From: CAZMFZ01 sp046152935
GTDB taxonomy: Bacteria; Bacteroidota; Bacteroidia; Cytophagales; UBA9547
Direction: 5' to 3'
Length of the DNA: 64,000 bases
Assembly (NCBI GenBank): GCA_046152935.1
Contig: JBJXGB010000222.1
Coordinates: 1-64,000, forward strand
Both the position numbers and the translations under genes were made by a program. The notes under the pieces were generated by a model. The model was not told the origin of the DNA. It worked only from the letters and a program-made list of their open reading frames with translations, and made no database searches. Of the stretch, positions 18,825 to 26,774 are shown piece by piece. How positions within the stretch are numbered: the stretch's first letter is position 1; each line of letters begins with the position of its first letter.

Positions 18825-19220
18825 TTAATATACAAAACAAACTACCTCACCACCTATCTTTTGCTCACGAGCCTCTTTGTCAGTCATTAAACCTTTTGAA
18901 GTCGAAACAATAGCAATACCCAAACCACTTAACACTCGTGGAAGGCCATCATGATCTACATATTTTCGTAAGCCTGGTTTGCTGATCCTCTCAATGTGCA
19001 CAATAGAAGACTTTTTATTCAAGCTATTATACTTAAGTGCTATTTTTATAGTAGCATGTTTTTCGTCTGAATCTTCAAACTTGTAGTTCAATAAATACCC
19101 TTTATCAAACAAAACTTTTGTGATCTCCTTCTTAAATTTTGAAGAAGGAACTTCTAATAATCTATGTCCAGCCATAGAAGCATTTCTAATTCTGGTCAGG
19201 AAATCTCCAATTGAATCCAT
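18825..19220 (-). CDS. rpsH: 30S ribosomal protein S8
   Basis: S8 binds the central domain of 16S rRNA and in enterobacteria is the translational repressor of the spc operon. 131 residues; MDSIGDFLTRIRNAS and GLGIAIVSTSKGLMTDKEAR are clear. The 48-nt gap to rpsN is the longest in this part of the block, but I see no clear S8-site mimic in it. Confidence 0.98.
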   Translation of the reverse strand: MDSIGDFLTRIRNASMAGHRLLEVPSSKFKKEITKVLFDKGYLLNYKFEDSDEKHATIKIALKYNSLNKKSSIVHIERISKPGLRKYVDHDGLPRVLSGLGIAIVSTSKGLMTDKEAREQKIGGEVVCFVY

Positions 19221-19268
19221 TTATTCGTTTTTTTGAAATGGGGTGCAAAGATACGATAATATTCTGGG

Positions 19269-19538
19269 TTACCAACTAGATTTAGTCAAACCAGGAATTT
19301 TACCCTCGTTGGCCAATAATCTAAATTGATTTCTACAAATACCAAATTTTCTCATGTAACCTCTAGGCCTCCCTGTCAACTTACAACGATTATGCAACCT
19401 TATGGGATTTGCATTTTTGGGCAGTTTGTCAAGACCTAAATAATCACTAGCTTCTTTCAAAGCTTTTCTTTTAGAAGCATAACGAGCTACCAATAGAACT
19501 CTCTTAACTTCACGCGCTTTTACTGATTCCTTAGCCAT
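19269..19538 (-). CDS. rpsN: 30S ribosomal protein S14 (zinc-free form)
   Basis: S14 of the long type, 89 residues, starting MAKESVKAREVKR and containing NRCKLTGRPRGYMRKFGICR. The CxxC pairs of the short zinc-binding form are absent, so this is the C-minus form. Between rplE and rpsH. Confidence 0.97.
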   Translation of the reverse strand: MAKESVKAREVKRVLLVARYASKRKALKEASDYLGLDKLPKNANPIRLHNRCKLTGRPRGYMRKFGICRNQFRLLANEGKIPGLTKSSW

Positions 19539-19543
19539 TTATT

Positions 19544-20098
19544 TTATTTCTTTTGATTAGCAAATGGTAAACCAAATAACTTCAACAATTCCAAACTTTC
19601 TTCATCAGTCTGAGCAGTTGTAACAAAAGTGATATCCATTCCCGAAATTTTAGTTACCTTATCGATACTAATCTCTGGGAATATTATCTGCTCTTTCACA
19701 CCCAAAGTATAGTTGCCTCTTCCATCAAAGCCCTTATCATTAATGCCCTTGAAATCTCTCACACGTGGTAAAGCAATAGAAGTCAATCTATCCATAAACT
19801 CATACATCTTCTGACCCCTAAGTGTTACTTTAGCACCAATCGGCATATTTTCCCTCAACTTAAAATTAGAAATAGCTTTTTTAGATTTTGTAGGAACTGC
19901 TTTCTGACCTGTAATCTGAGTTAACTCCTCTACCCCTATATCGACCAATTTCTTATCAGCGACTGCCGCACCTATACCTTTGTTTACACAAATTTTGGTA
20001 ACTTTAGGTACTTGCATCACATTCTTATAACCAAATTTGGTCTTCAACGCAGGAACTACTTCCCTATCATAAATATCTTTAAAACGAGGTGTTGCCAT
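19544..20098 (-). CDS. rplE: 50S ribosomal protein L5
   Basis: L5 binds 5S rRNA and touches the P-site tRNA. 184 residues; MQVPKVTKICVNKGIG and FPEISIDKVTKISGMDI are typical. Two nucleotides separate it from rplX. Confidence 0.98.
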   Translation of the reverse strand: MATPRFKDIYDREVVPALKTKFGYKNVMQVPKVTKICVNKGIGAAVADKKLVDIGVEELTQITGQKAVPTKSKKAISNFKLRENMPIGAKVTLRGQKMYEFMDRLTSIALPRVRDFKGINDKGFDGRGNYTLGVKEQIIFPEISIDKVTKISGMDITFVTTAQTDEESLELLKLFGLPFANQKK

Positions 20099-20100
20099 CT

Positions 20101-20415
20101 TTATATAACGTTACCGGTTTTTACACTAAACCTTTCTGAATTACCTTCTTTATCTATTCTATGACCAACTCTAGTAGCCTTACCATTGGTGTCTGCCAAA
20201 GCTACATTACTAATATGAACTGGCAATTCTTTTTCTAAAATCGACCCACTTGGATTAGAAGAAGTTGGCTTCAAATGACGTTTTACTTTGTTCACGCCCT
20301 CCACCAAAATTCTAGATTCCCTAGGTAGCACTTGTAAGACCGTAGACACTTTTCCACGCGCATTACCAGCTAATACCACAACTTTGTCACCTTTTTTTAT
20401 GTTCTGCTTTGCCAT
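20101..20415 (-). CDS. rplX: 50S ribosomal protein L24
   Basis: L24 initiates 50S assembly. 104 residues with an N-terminal KOW motif (KKGDKVVVLAGNARGKVSTV) and GVNKVKRHLKPT. Confidence 0.98.
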   Translation of the reverse strand: MAKQNIKKGDKVVVLAGNARGKVSTVLQVLPRESRILVEGVNKVKRHLKPTSSNPSGSILEKELPVHISNVALADTNGKATRVGHRIDKEGNSERFSVKTGNVI

Positions 20416-20433
20416 CTTAAATACTTATAAATA

Positions 20434-20802
20434 CTATAAAACTTCAGGAGCAAGAGAAATTATCTTCATAAATTGCTTCTCCCTTAATTCCCGAGCAACT
20501 GGACCAAAAATTCTAGTTCCCCTAGGTTCGTCAGCAGCATTTAATAAAACTGCTGCATTATCTTCAAAACGAATGTAAGTTCCATCCTTACGCCTCACTT
20601 CCTTCCTAGTTCTTACAACCACAGCTTTAGAAACAGTACCTTTTTTCATGCTGCTTGAAGACAAAGCTGCCTTCACAGTAACGACAATCTTATCGCCAAG
20701 TGACGCATACCTCTTTCTTGTCCCTCCCAGAACTCTTATACACAGAACTTCTTTTGCGCCGCTATTATCAGCTACATTTAATCTAGATTCTTGCTGTACC
20801 AT
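20434..20802 (-). CDS. rplN: 50S ribosomal protein L14
   Basis: L14, 122 residues, at the subunit interface. MVQQESRLNVADNSGAKEVL and the end ARELREKQFMKIISLAPEVL are diagnostic. Confidence 0.98.
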   Translation of the reverse strand: MVQQESRLNVADNSGAKEVLCIRVLGGTRKRYASLGDKIVVTVKAALSSSSMKKGTVSKAVVVRTRKEVRRKDGTYIRFEDNAAVLLNAADEPRGTRIFGPVARELREKQFMKIISLAPEVL

Positions 20803-20804
20803 TA

Positions 20805-21074
20805 CTATTTAGCTTTTTCAATAATTTGAACCAATCTCCACCTTTTGGTCTTACTCAAAGGACGAGTTTCCATAATCTCAACAACATCACCTATCCCACA
20901 CTGATTAGTCTCGTCATGTGCAACAAACTTCTTTGTTTTGTTAACAAACTTCCCATACTTAGGGTGCTTCGTTTTTCTATCGATAGAGACAACTATCGAC
21001 TTCTCCATCTTGTTGCTAACAACCTTCCCAACTCTGGCTTTTCTTAAATTTCTATCTTCTAATACCACTTCCAT
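20805..21074 (-). CDS. rpsQ: 30S ribosomal protein S17
   Basis: S17 binds the 5' domain of 16S rRNA. 89 residues, OB fold, with the signature GKVVSNKMEKSIVV and VEIMETRPLSKTKRWRLV. Two nucleotides before rplN. Confidence 0.97.
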   Translation of the reverse strand: MEVVLEDRNLRKARVGKVVSNKMEKSIVVSIDRKTKHPKYGKFVNKTKKFVAHDETNQCGIGDVVEIMETRPLSKTKRWRLVQIIEKAK

Positions 21075-21078
21075 TTTA

Positions 21079-21273
21079 CTATGATGTTTTCATCCTTTTG
21101 GAAAATTCTGAACTTAATTGTGCAAACAACCTACGTGAAGACCTAATTTTCATAGGATTTTCAATGGGAGATACAGCATGGGCAAACCTCAAACGTCCCA
21201 ACAAATCCTTTTCTGCTCTTAACCTATCTGCTAACTCATCATTTTTTAGCAACGCTATTTCTTTATACTTCAT
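21079..21273 (-). CDS. rpmC: 50S ribosomal protein L29
   Basis: L29, 64 residues, two helices at the tunnel exit near the signal-recognition-particle site. LLGRLRFAHAVSPIENPMKIR is typical. Between rplP and rpsQ. Confidence 0.96.
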   Translation of the reverse strand: MKYKEIALLKNDELADRLRAEKDLLGRLRFAHAVSPIENPMKIRSSRRLFAQLSSEFSKRMKTS

Positions 21274-21281
21274 GGCTAGAA

Positions 21282-21701
21282 TTAAGCTACGTAATCGTGT
21301 TTAGAAATGAATTTAACTTTCAAAGGAAGCTTCTGAGCAGCTAAGCGCAAGGCCTCATTTGCCAAATCAATTGAAACACCCCCTGCTTCAAACAGTATGG
21401 TACCAGGCTTCACAGGAACTACCCAATATTCAGGGGCTCCCTTACCTTTACCCATACGCACCTCTGCGGGCTTTCTAGTCATTGGCTTATCTGGAAACAC
21501 ACGAATCCAAATATTACCTTGACGCTGCATACCCCGCGATAAAGCAACTCTAGCAGCTTCCAACTGTCTCGCAGTGATAAAACCAGGTTCTAAAACCTTC
21601 AAAGCAAACTGACCAAAGCTTATGGAAAAGCCTCTGGTCGCAATACCTTTGATTCTTCCCTTTTGTGTCTTTCTATAATTAGTCTTTTTTGGCTGAAGCA
21701 T
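21282..21701 (-). CDS. rplP: 50S ribosomal protein L16
   Basis: L16 helps position A-site tRNA. 139 residues; MLQPKKTNYRKTQKGRIKG, GKGKGAPEYWVVPVKPG and the Arg-containing loop SRGMQRQGNIWIRVFPDKP are present. Confidence 0.98.
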   Translation of the reverse strand: MLQPKKTNYRKTQKGRIKGIATRGFSISFGQFALKVLEPGFITARQLEAARVALSRGMQRQGNIWIRVFPDKPMTRKPAEVRMGKGKGAPEYWVVPVKPGTILFEAGGVSIDLANEALRLAAQKLPLKVKFISKHDYVA

Positions 21702-21721
21702 AGCGTTCTAGGCTTTTACTG

Positions 21722-22558
21722 TTATCTTCTTCTGTTGTTAGTACTCTTATTTTTACTTGCACCACCGAGACCAGGTTTAACACCCTTGGCATCAGAGCCC
21801 TCTTCACCCCTTCTCCTGTCGCCACCACGAGAGCCCCTCTCGTCCCTATCATTTCTTCTATCTCCACGAGGTGAGTCACTAGCAACATTTGATTGAGCCG
21901 CGGCTAAACCAACATTAGGGGACAAATCTCTTTTTCCAAAAACCTCACCCTTGAATATCCAAACTTTAATGCCTATTTTTCCGTAGACAGTTTGAGCCTC
22001 AGTAATAGCATAATCAATATCGGCTCTCAAAGTATGGAGAGGAACCCTTCCTTCTTTATACCCCTCGGAACGAGCCATTTCCGCTCCCCCTAAACGACCA
22101 GAAACCTTTACTTTTATCCCTTGAGCACCCACACGCATTGCCGATGCAATTGCTTGTTTCATAGCCCTTTTATAGGATATTCGTGCCTCAATTTGTTGTG
22201 CAATAGATTCACCAACCAACTTAGCATCTAACTCAGGACGCTTTACTTCAAAGATATTAATCTGTACATCCTTTTCAGTAATTTTCTTGAGCTCCTCCTT
22301 GATTTTATCAACCTCACCTCCTCCCTTCCCAATAACAACACCTGGACGAGCTGTGTTGATAGTAAGAATAACTCTCTTTATTGTTCTCTCAACTATAATC
22401 TTTGCAATTCCAGCTTTTGGAATACGTGCTAAAACATACTTCCTAATTTTCTCATCTTCAATCAGCTTATCGGCAAAGTTCTTACCACCGTACCAGCTAG
22501 AGTCCCAACCTCTCACTATACCTAACCTTAATCCTACAGGATTCGTTTTAGTCCCCAT
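21722..22558 (-). CDS. rpsC: 30S ribosomal protein S3 with long basic tail
   Basis: S3 sits at the mRNA entry of the 30S subunit. The N-terminal KH domain (GVVIGKGGGEVDKIKEEL) and the C-domain (KVSGRLGGAEMARSEGYKEG) are intact. At 278 residues it is longer than the typical 210-240: from about residue 225 it carries an Arg/Asp/Gly-rich disordered extension ending NKSTNNRRR. Stops 20 nt before rplP. Confidence 0.97.
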   Translation of the reverse strand: MGTKTNPVGLRLGIVRGWDSSWYGGKNFADKLIEDEKIRKYVLARIPKAGIAKIIVERTIKRVILTINTARPGVVIGKGGGEVDKIKEELKKITEKDVQINIFEVKRPELDAKLVGESIAQQIEARISYKRAMKQAIASAMRVGAQGIKVKVSGRLGGAEMARSEGYKEGRVPLHTLRADIDYAITEAQTVYGKIGIKVWIFKGEVFGKRDLSPNVGLAAAQSNVASDSPRGDRRNDRDERGSRGGDRRRGEEGSDAKGVKPGLGGASKNKSTNNRRR

Positions 22559-22594
22559 TTCGATTATCTATTATTTAGTTTTTCGATTTATTCA

Positions 22595-22963
22595 TTAAGC
22601 TTTTTCTTCAACTACAGCAGATATTTTACTATCTAAAACCACAGTTATATGATTTGATCTTTTCCTAATCCTGTGACCTCTTCCTTGCGGAGCTGGACGC
22701 ATCCTCTTCAACATCCTACCGCCATCGACAAAAATAGTTTTCACAAATAAGTCTGCTTCTTCCACTCTCTCATCAGGATTTCCTTGTTGCCAGTTAGACA
22801 CGGCAGAAAGCACTAACTTATGTAAGTATTCAGCACCAACTTTACTTTGAAACTTCAAGATAGCCAACGCCTGATTCACATCTTTACCTCTAACCAAATC
22901 AACAACTAATCTCATCTTCCTTGGTGAAGTTGGCACATTTCTTAAGATTGCTCTAGCTTCCAT
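22595..22963 (-). CDS. rplV: 50S ribosomal protein L22
   Basis: L22 lines the exit tunnel. 122 residues; TSPRKMRLVVDLVRGKDVNQ and the tunnel hairpin MLKRMRPAPQGRGHRIRKR are typical, with no macrolide-resistance deletion visible in the hairpin. Confidence 0.98.
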   Translation of the reverse strand: MEARAILRNVPTSPRKMRLVVDLVRGKDVNQALAILKFQSKVGAEYLHKLVLSAVSNWQQGNPDERVEEADLFVKTIFVDGGRMLKRMRPAPQGRGHRIRKRSNHITVVLDSKISAVVEEKA

Positions 22964-22971
22964 TTATTTTC

Positions 22972-23247
22972 TTATTTGCCTTTATCTTTCTTAGCAGCGT
23001 GTCCTCTGAAATTTCTAGTAGGTGCGAACTCGCCTAACTTGTGACCTACCATATTTTCGGTGCAAAACACCGGTATAAATTTATTGCCATTATGCACGGC
23101 AAAGGTTTGTCCTACAAAATCAGGTGAGATCATAGACCTCCTAGACCAAGTTTTCACTACTGTCTTCTTTCCTGTTTCGTTTATCTTATCGACCTTAGCA
23201 ACTAGTCTAAAATCAATATAAGGACCTTTTTTTAATGAGCGACCCAT
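22972..23247 (-). CDS. rpsS: 30S ribosomal protein S19
   Basis: S19, head of the 30S subunit. 91 residues; MGRSLKKGPYIDFRL, TWSRRSMI and GHKLGEFAPTRNFRGHA are diagnostic. Confidence 0.98.
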   Translation of the reverse strand: MGRSLKKGPYIDFRLVAKVDKINETGKKTVVKTWSRRSMISPDFVGQTFAVHNGNKFIPVFCTENMVGHKLGEFAPTRNFRGHAAKKDKGK

Positions 23248-23248
23248 C

Positions 23249-24073
23249 TTATTTAGTTCTCTTACTTATTATAAATGAATTAGAATACTTTTTAGGTGTT
23301 CTCGTCTTCAGACCTCTCGAATAAAGTCCTTTCCGCGAACGGGGTTGACCACCAGAAGCTCTACCTTCACCACCGCCCATTGGGTGATCTACTGGATTCA
23401 TTGCAACACCTCTGACACGCGGTCTAATACCTTTCCATCTATTTCTACCTGCCTTCCCAACAGATAAATTGATATGATCTTCATTCGAAACTGAGCCCAC
23501 AGTAGCTTTGCAAGTCAACAAAACCAATCTTAGCTCACCAGAAGGCAACTTAATCGTAGCGTATTTCTCCTCGCGAGCAACCAATTGAGCGGAAGAGCCA
23601 GCGCTTCTAGCCAAACTGGCGCCATTGCCTGGTTTCAACTCTACATTGTGTATGAAGTTACCTAATGGTATTTCAGACAAAGTTAATGCATTGCCCAACT
23701 CCGGAGGAACTCCTTTACCAGATAGAACTGTTTGACCTACTTTCAACCCTTTTGGGGCAATTATATATCTTTTTTCTCCATCGGCATAAAATAATAATGC
23801 AATGCGAGCGGTTCTATTTGGATCGTACTCAATCGTCTTCACAACCGCGGGTATGTTATCTTTATCTCTCTTAAAATCGATAATTCGATACGCCTGCTTG
23901 TGTCCACCACCTATGTATCGCATAGTCATAGCCCCTTCGCTATTTCTACCACCACTTTTAGTTTTTTTAGCTATCAAAGACTTTTCAGGCTTTGAAGCTG
24001 TAATTTCATCAAAAGTAGGAGCTAACCTATGTCTTTGTCCGGGCGTAACCGGTCTTAATTTTTTTATCGCCAT
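23249..24073 (-). CDS. rplB: 50S ribosomal protein L2
   Basis: L2 is needed for subunit joining and peptidyl transfer. 274 residues with the catalytically important GVAMNPVDHPMGGGEGR loop intact. One nucleotide before rpsS. Confidence 0.98.
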   Translation of the reverse strand: MAIKKLRPVTPGQRHRLAPTFDEITASKPEKSLIAKKTKSGGRNSEGAMTMRYIGGGHKQAYRIIDFKRDKDNIPAVVKTIEYDPNRTARIALLFYADGEKRYIIAPKGLKVGQTVLSGKGVPPELGNALTLSEIPLGNFIHNVELKPGNGASLARSAGSSAQLVAREEKYATIKLPSGELRLVLLTCKATVGSVSNEDHINLSVGKAGRNRWKGIRPRVRGVAMNPVDHPMGGGEGRASGGQPRSRKGLYSRGLKTRTPKKYSNSFIISKRTK

Positions 24074-24075
24074 GA

Positions 24076-24363
24076 TTATATACTGCTATAGAAATCAATA
24101 ACTTCACCTTTCGCTAGGGTAACAAAAGCTTTTTTTATAGAGCTAGTTCTACCACTCAAGAACGATTTTTTAGTACTTCTAGATTTTTGTTTAGAAGATG
24201 TAATTAATGTATTAACAGCATCAACGTTCACATTGTAAGCTTTTTCAACTGCTTTCTTAATCTCCACTTTATTGGCCTTCTTATCAACAATGAAGCCGTA
24301 AACTCCCTTATCATTTAAGGCCGTAACTTTCTCTGTAACGAGAGGCTTGATCAACACTTCCAT
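24076..24363 (-). CDS. rplW: 50S ribosomal protein L23
   Basis: L23, docking site for trigger factor and SRP at the tunnel exit. 95 residues; LIKPLVTEKVTALNDKGVYGF and NKVEIKKAVEKAYNVNVDAV are typical. Confidence 0.97.
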   Translation of the reverse strand: MEVLIKPLVTEKVTALNDKGVYGFIVDKKANKVEIKKAVEKAYNVNVDAVNTLITSSKQKSRSTKKSFLSGRTSSIKKAFVTLAKGEVIDFYSSI

Positions 24364-24367
24364 CGTA

Positions 24368-24988
24368 TTACAATTCGTTTAATTTTTGAACAGCAGATTC
24401 AGCAAGAAATATTATGTCAGAGTTTACCAAGTCATAAGTATTGACTGAATCAGCACATACTACTTTTGTATTTGGAATATTTCTTCCAGACATCACTACA
24501 TTAATATTGACATCAGGTAAAATCAACAGTGTTTTTTTGTTTGCAAATGAAAATGCATTCAAAAATTCTAAATATGATTTCGTTTTTGGTGCGTCAAAAG
24601 TGAAATCTTCAACTATTGTAATAAGACTCTCTTTTGCTTTTGAAGAAAGTATAGACTTTCTAGCAAGCAGCTTTAATTTTTTGTTCAACTTAAAGCTGTG
24701 GTCGCGTGGTTGTGGCCCAAAAACTCTTGCACCACCCACATAAATATTGGCTTTTCTAGAACCATGTCTTGCTCCACCAGTACCTTTTTGCTTGAGCATC
24801 TTTCTGGTAGAATAATTTACCTCTGGTCTTTCTTTTGTTTTGGAAGTACCTTGTCTTTGATTGGCAAGATATTGCTTAACATCTAGATAAACCGCATGTT
24901 CATTAGGCTCAATAGCGAAAACTTCGTCAGAAAGCTTTGTCTTTTTGCTGGTTGCTTTTCCCCCTATATTATATACAATAAGCTCCAT
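24368..24988 (-). CDS. rplD: 50S ribosomal protein L4
   Basis: L4, tunnel protein and in gamma-proteobacteria repressor of the S10 operon. 206 residues; RKMLKQKGTGGARHGSRKANIYVGG is the tunnel loop. The leader upstream of rplC here is only about 35-40 nt, too short for the L4-dependent attenuator known in E. coli. Confidence 0.97.
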   Translation of the reverse strand: MELIVYNIGGKATSKKTKLSDEVFAIEPNEHAVYLDVKQYLANQRQGTSKTKERPEVNYSTRKMLKQKGTGGARHGSRKANIYVGGARVFGPQPRDHSFKLNKKLKLLARKSILSSKAKESLITIVEDFTFDAPKTKSYLEFLNAFSFANKKTLLILPDVNINVVMSGRNIPNTKVVCADSVNTYDLVNSDIIFLAESAVQKLNEL

Positions 24989-24992
24989 TATA

Positions 24993-25616
24993 CTATTTCT
25001 CTAAATATACTATCGAATTATTAGACCCTGGAATCGATCCACTTATCAATACCAAGTTTTTCTCTGGATAAATTTTCACCACTTTCAAATTCTGAATAGT
25101 AGTTTGTTGGTTTCCCATACGACCACCCATTCTCATACCAGGCAATACTCTTGACGGAAATGAACAAGCACCTATTGAACCTGGATGACGTAATCTATTG
25201 TGCTGACCATGAGTTTGACCTCCTACTCCACCAAAATTATATCTCTTCACAACACCTTGAAATCCTTTACCTTTCGAATCACCAACTGCATCTATAAAAT
25301 CGCCTTCACTCAAGACTTCTTCCAACTTCACCACCTGACCAACTGTAAAGGTACCTTCTGTATCTCTAAATTCCATAATTCTTTGTGCTGCGTCAAGACC
25401 AGATTTTTTCAAGTGTCCTTGAATAGACTCTGTTGTATTTTTCTTCTTAGCTGCACCATAGGCCACTTGAATGGCACTGTATCCATCAGATTCTTTGGTC
25501 TTCACTTGTGTTACCACAACTGGACCCGCCTCTACCAATGTGCAAGGAATGGACTTAGCGTCTTCTTTGCTGTAAAAGCTTGTCATCCCTATTTTTTTGC
25601 CGATAATACCTGACAT
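24993..25616 (-). CDS. rplC: 50S ribosomal protein L3
   Basis: L3 starts 50S assembly and reaches the peptidyl-transferase centre. 207 residues from ATG at 25616 (MSGIIGKKIGMTSFYSKEDA). The frame is open 24 codons further, but that part covers the promoter and is not L3-like. VKRYNFGGVGGQTHGQHNRLR holds the glutamine normally methylated in L3. It is the first gene of the inverted S10-spc-alpha block; rpsJ, its usual upstream neighbour, is at 7762 on the other strand. Confidence 0.97.
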   Translation of the reverse strand: MSGIIGKKIGMTSFYSKEDAKSIPCTLVEAGPVVVTQVKTKESDGYSAIQVAYGAAKKKNTTESIQGHLKKSGLDAAQRIMEFRDTEGTFTVGQVVKLEEVLSEGDFIDAVGDSKGKGFQGVVKRYNFGGVGGQTHGQHNRLRHPGSIGACSFPSRVLPGMRMGGRMGNQQTTIQNLKVVKIYPEKNLVLISGSIPGSNNSIVYLEK

Positions 25617-25655
25617 TTTTTTATTTGTTTTTCCCGTGTTTCCGAAAAGGGATTG

Positions 25656-25688
25656 CAAAAGTAGTAATTCATTTTTGATTATCAACAA
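25656..25688 (-). promoter_or_regulatory. Promoter of the rplC-led ribosomal operon
   Basis: On the minus strand TTG (25683-25685) is followed by exactly 19 nt and TACTTTTG (25656-25663), a perfect TAnnTTTG -7 element, about 40 nt upstream of the rplC ATG. This explains how rplC onward is expressed after separation from rpsJ. Confidence 0.7.
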
Positions 25689-26096
25689 TTAGAGCAAAAA
25701 TATTTTATAAATTTATTGGTAATTGTAATATAATTTAATTTAATCAATAAAAAATATAATTATACTAATGAATTAGTCAATTTTACGAATAAATATTTTT
25801 GTAAATAAATATTTTAATGCTAAAAAAGGGCGTATTATTGTACCGACTGGTCTAATTTAGATTCGTTCTTGGAAGGAGATACATACTTTGGATTGAAACT
25901 TGCCACAACGATTAGCAAGGGCATAAAAACTGGCACCCTAAAATAGAGAGACTTTGTGTAAAATACGTTATTAATGCGTACACAGTGAAACCAGTAACGA
26001 GTTAAGAAAATTAAATATTAAAACGAAAGTATATCTGCAAGACTTATTTCAAAGGAATTTAATTCATTCCGAAACCTATAACACCAATTAAAAAAT
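25689..26096. other. Intergenic region with candidate TetR operator; no intact gene
   Basis: AT-rich at first, then more mixed. From about 25828 to 25947 one plus-strand frame is open and reads like protein (for example FLEGDTYFGLKLATTISKG, stop TAG) but has no start codon, so it may be a decayed gene end or chance. An inverted repeat GGAAT/ATTCC lies around 26054-26070, just upstream of the TetR start. Confidence 0.45.
25839..25854. promoter_or_regulatory. Candidate TetR-family operator
   Basis: TGTACCGACTGGTCTA matches the dyad layout TAGACC-4-GGTCTA known for NemR-type TetR operators, with one half perfect. TATTATTG (25833-25840), one base from a TAnnTTTG -7 element, overlaps it. It lies 243 nt upstream of the TetR gene; autoregulation is an inference. 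Confidence 0.4.
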
Positions 26097-26675
26097 ATGA
26101 AGCACAATAAAGAAGGTATAGTGTTGAATGGAATGTATTATTTGTGGAAAACGGGATTTAATGCCAGTGGCATTACTGATATACTTAAATCTTGTGGTAT
26201 TCCAAAAGGGTCTTTTTACAATTTATTTGAAACGAAAGAAGACTTTTGCATAGAGGCTCTGGATTTATATTGCAATATTATGCACACTGCCATGGAAGAG
26301 TATTTGCACGATAGAACATTCATTCCATTCGAAAGAATGAAAAATTTTTATATGTATCAGATTGAGCAGAGCTTTGATGAAGGGCAGATAAGGGGGTGCT
26401 TCATGTGTAACTTGGCACTTGAGATGTCGTATTCAAGCAAAAAAATAAGAAAGGAACTGAGCCAGCATCTTTCGACAAATTTGACATTGCTCGAGAAATG
26501 CATGAATGAGGCTGAACATAAAGGAATGCTTAATGAACTTTTAACGCCCTTTCAGGCTGCAGAATTGATACAAAATAATTGGTTTGGAGCCTTGTTAAGA
26601 TCAAAAGCTACTGGAAAGGTGGAATCCCTCAACGAGTTTCTGATTGGAACTTTTGAAGTTTTAGAAAGCGAATAG
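26097..26675 (+). CDS. TetR/AcrR family transcriptional regulator
   Basis: 192 residues. The N-terminal HTH (about 5-50) shows the TetR pattern: FNASGITDILKSCGIPKGSFYNLFETKEDF. The C-terminal ligand domain includes RGCFMCNLALEMS, close to the GCxxxNLALE stretch of the NemR/AefR-like branch, in which cysteines can sense electrophiles. The inducer and targets are unknown; there is no efflux or reductase gene next to it, unlike most relatives. A bidirectional terminator follows. Confidence 0.88.
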   Translation: MKHNKEGIVLNGMYYLWKTGFNASGITDILKSCGIPKGSFYNLFETKEDFCIEALDLYCNIMHTAMEEYLHDRTFIPFERMKNFYMYQIEQSFDEGQIRGCFMCNLALEMSYSSKKIRKELSQHLSTNLTLLEKCMNEAEHKGMLNELLTPFQAAELIQNNWFGALLRSKATGKVESLNEFLIGTFEVLESE

Positions 26676-26731
26676 TAGATTTCGAAGCCTAACATTGAGT
26701 TAAAAGACTCAATTTGTGTCGCTGTAATAAA

Positions 26732-26759
26732 AAGGAAAGGGTACCATATCCCTTTCCTT
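26732..26759. terminator. Bidirectional terminator between tetR-type gene and fabI
   Basis: AAGGAAAGGG (26732-26741) pairs perfectly with CCCTTTCCTT (26750-26759) around an 8-nt loop. It serves two convergent genes; A- and T-rich flanks are short. Confidence 0.65.
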
Positions 26760-26774
26760 AAGAATCATAGTGCA

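Noticed and set aside
21679..21896. Frames on both strands across the rpsC tail
   Set aside because: They are shadows of the repetitive Arg/Gly codons of S3, not separate genes.
25617..25688. N-terminal extension of L3
   Set aside because: The extra 24 codons contain the promoter and do not resemble L3; the ATG at 25616 fits the family start.
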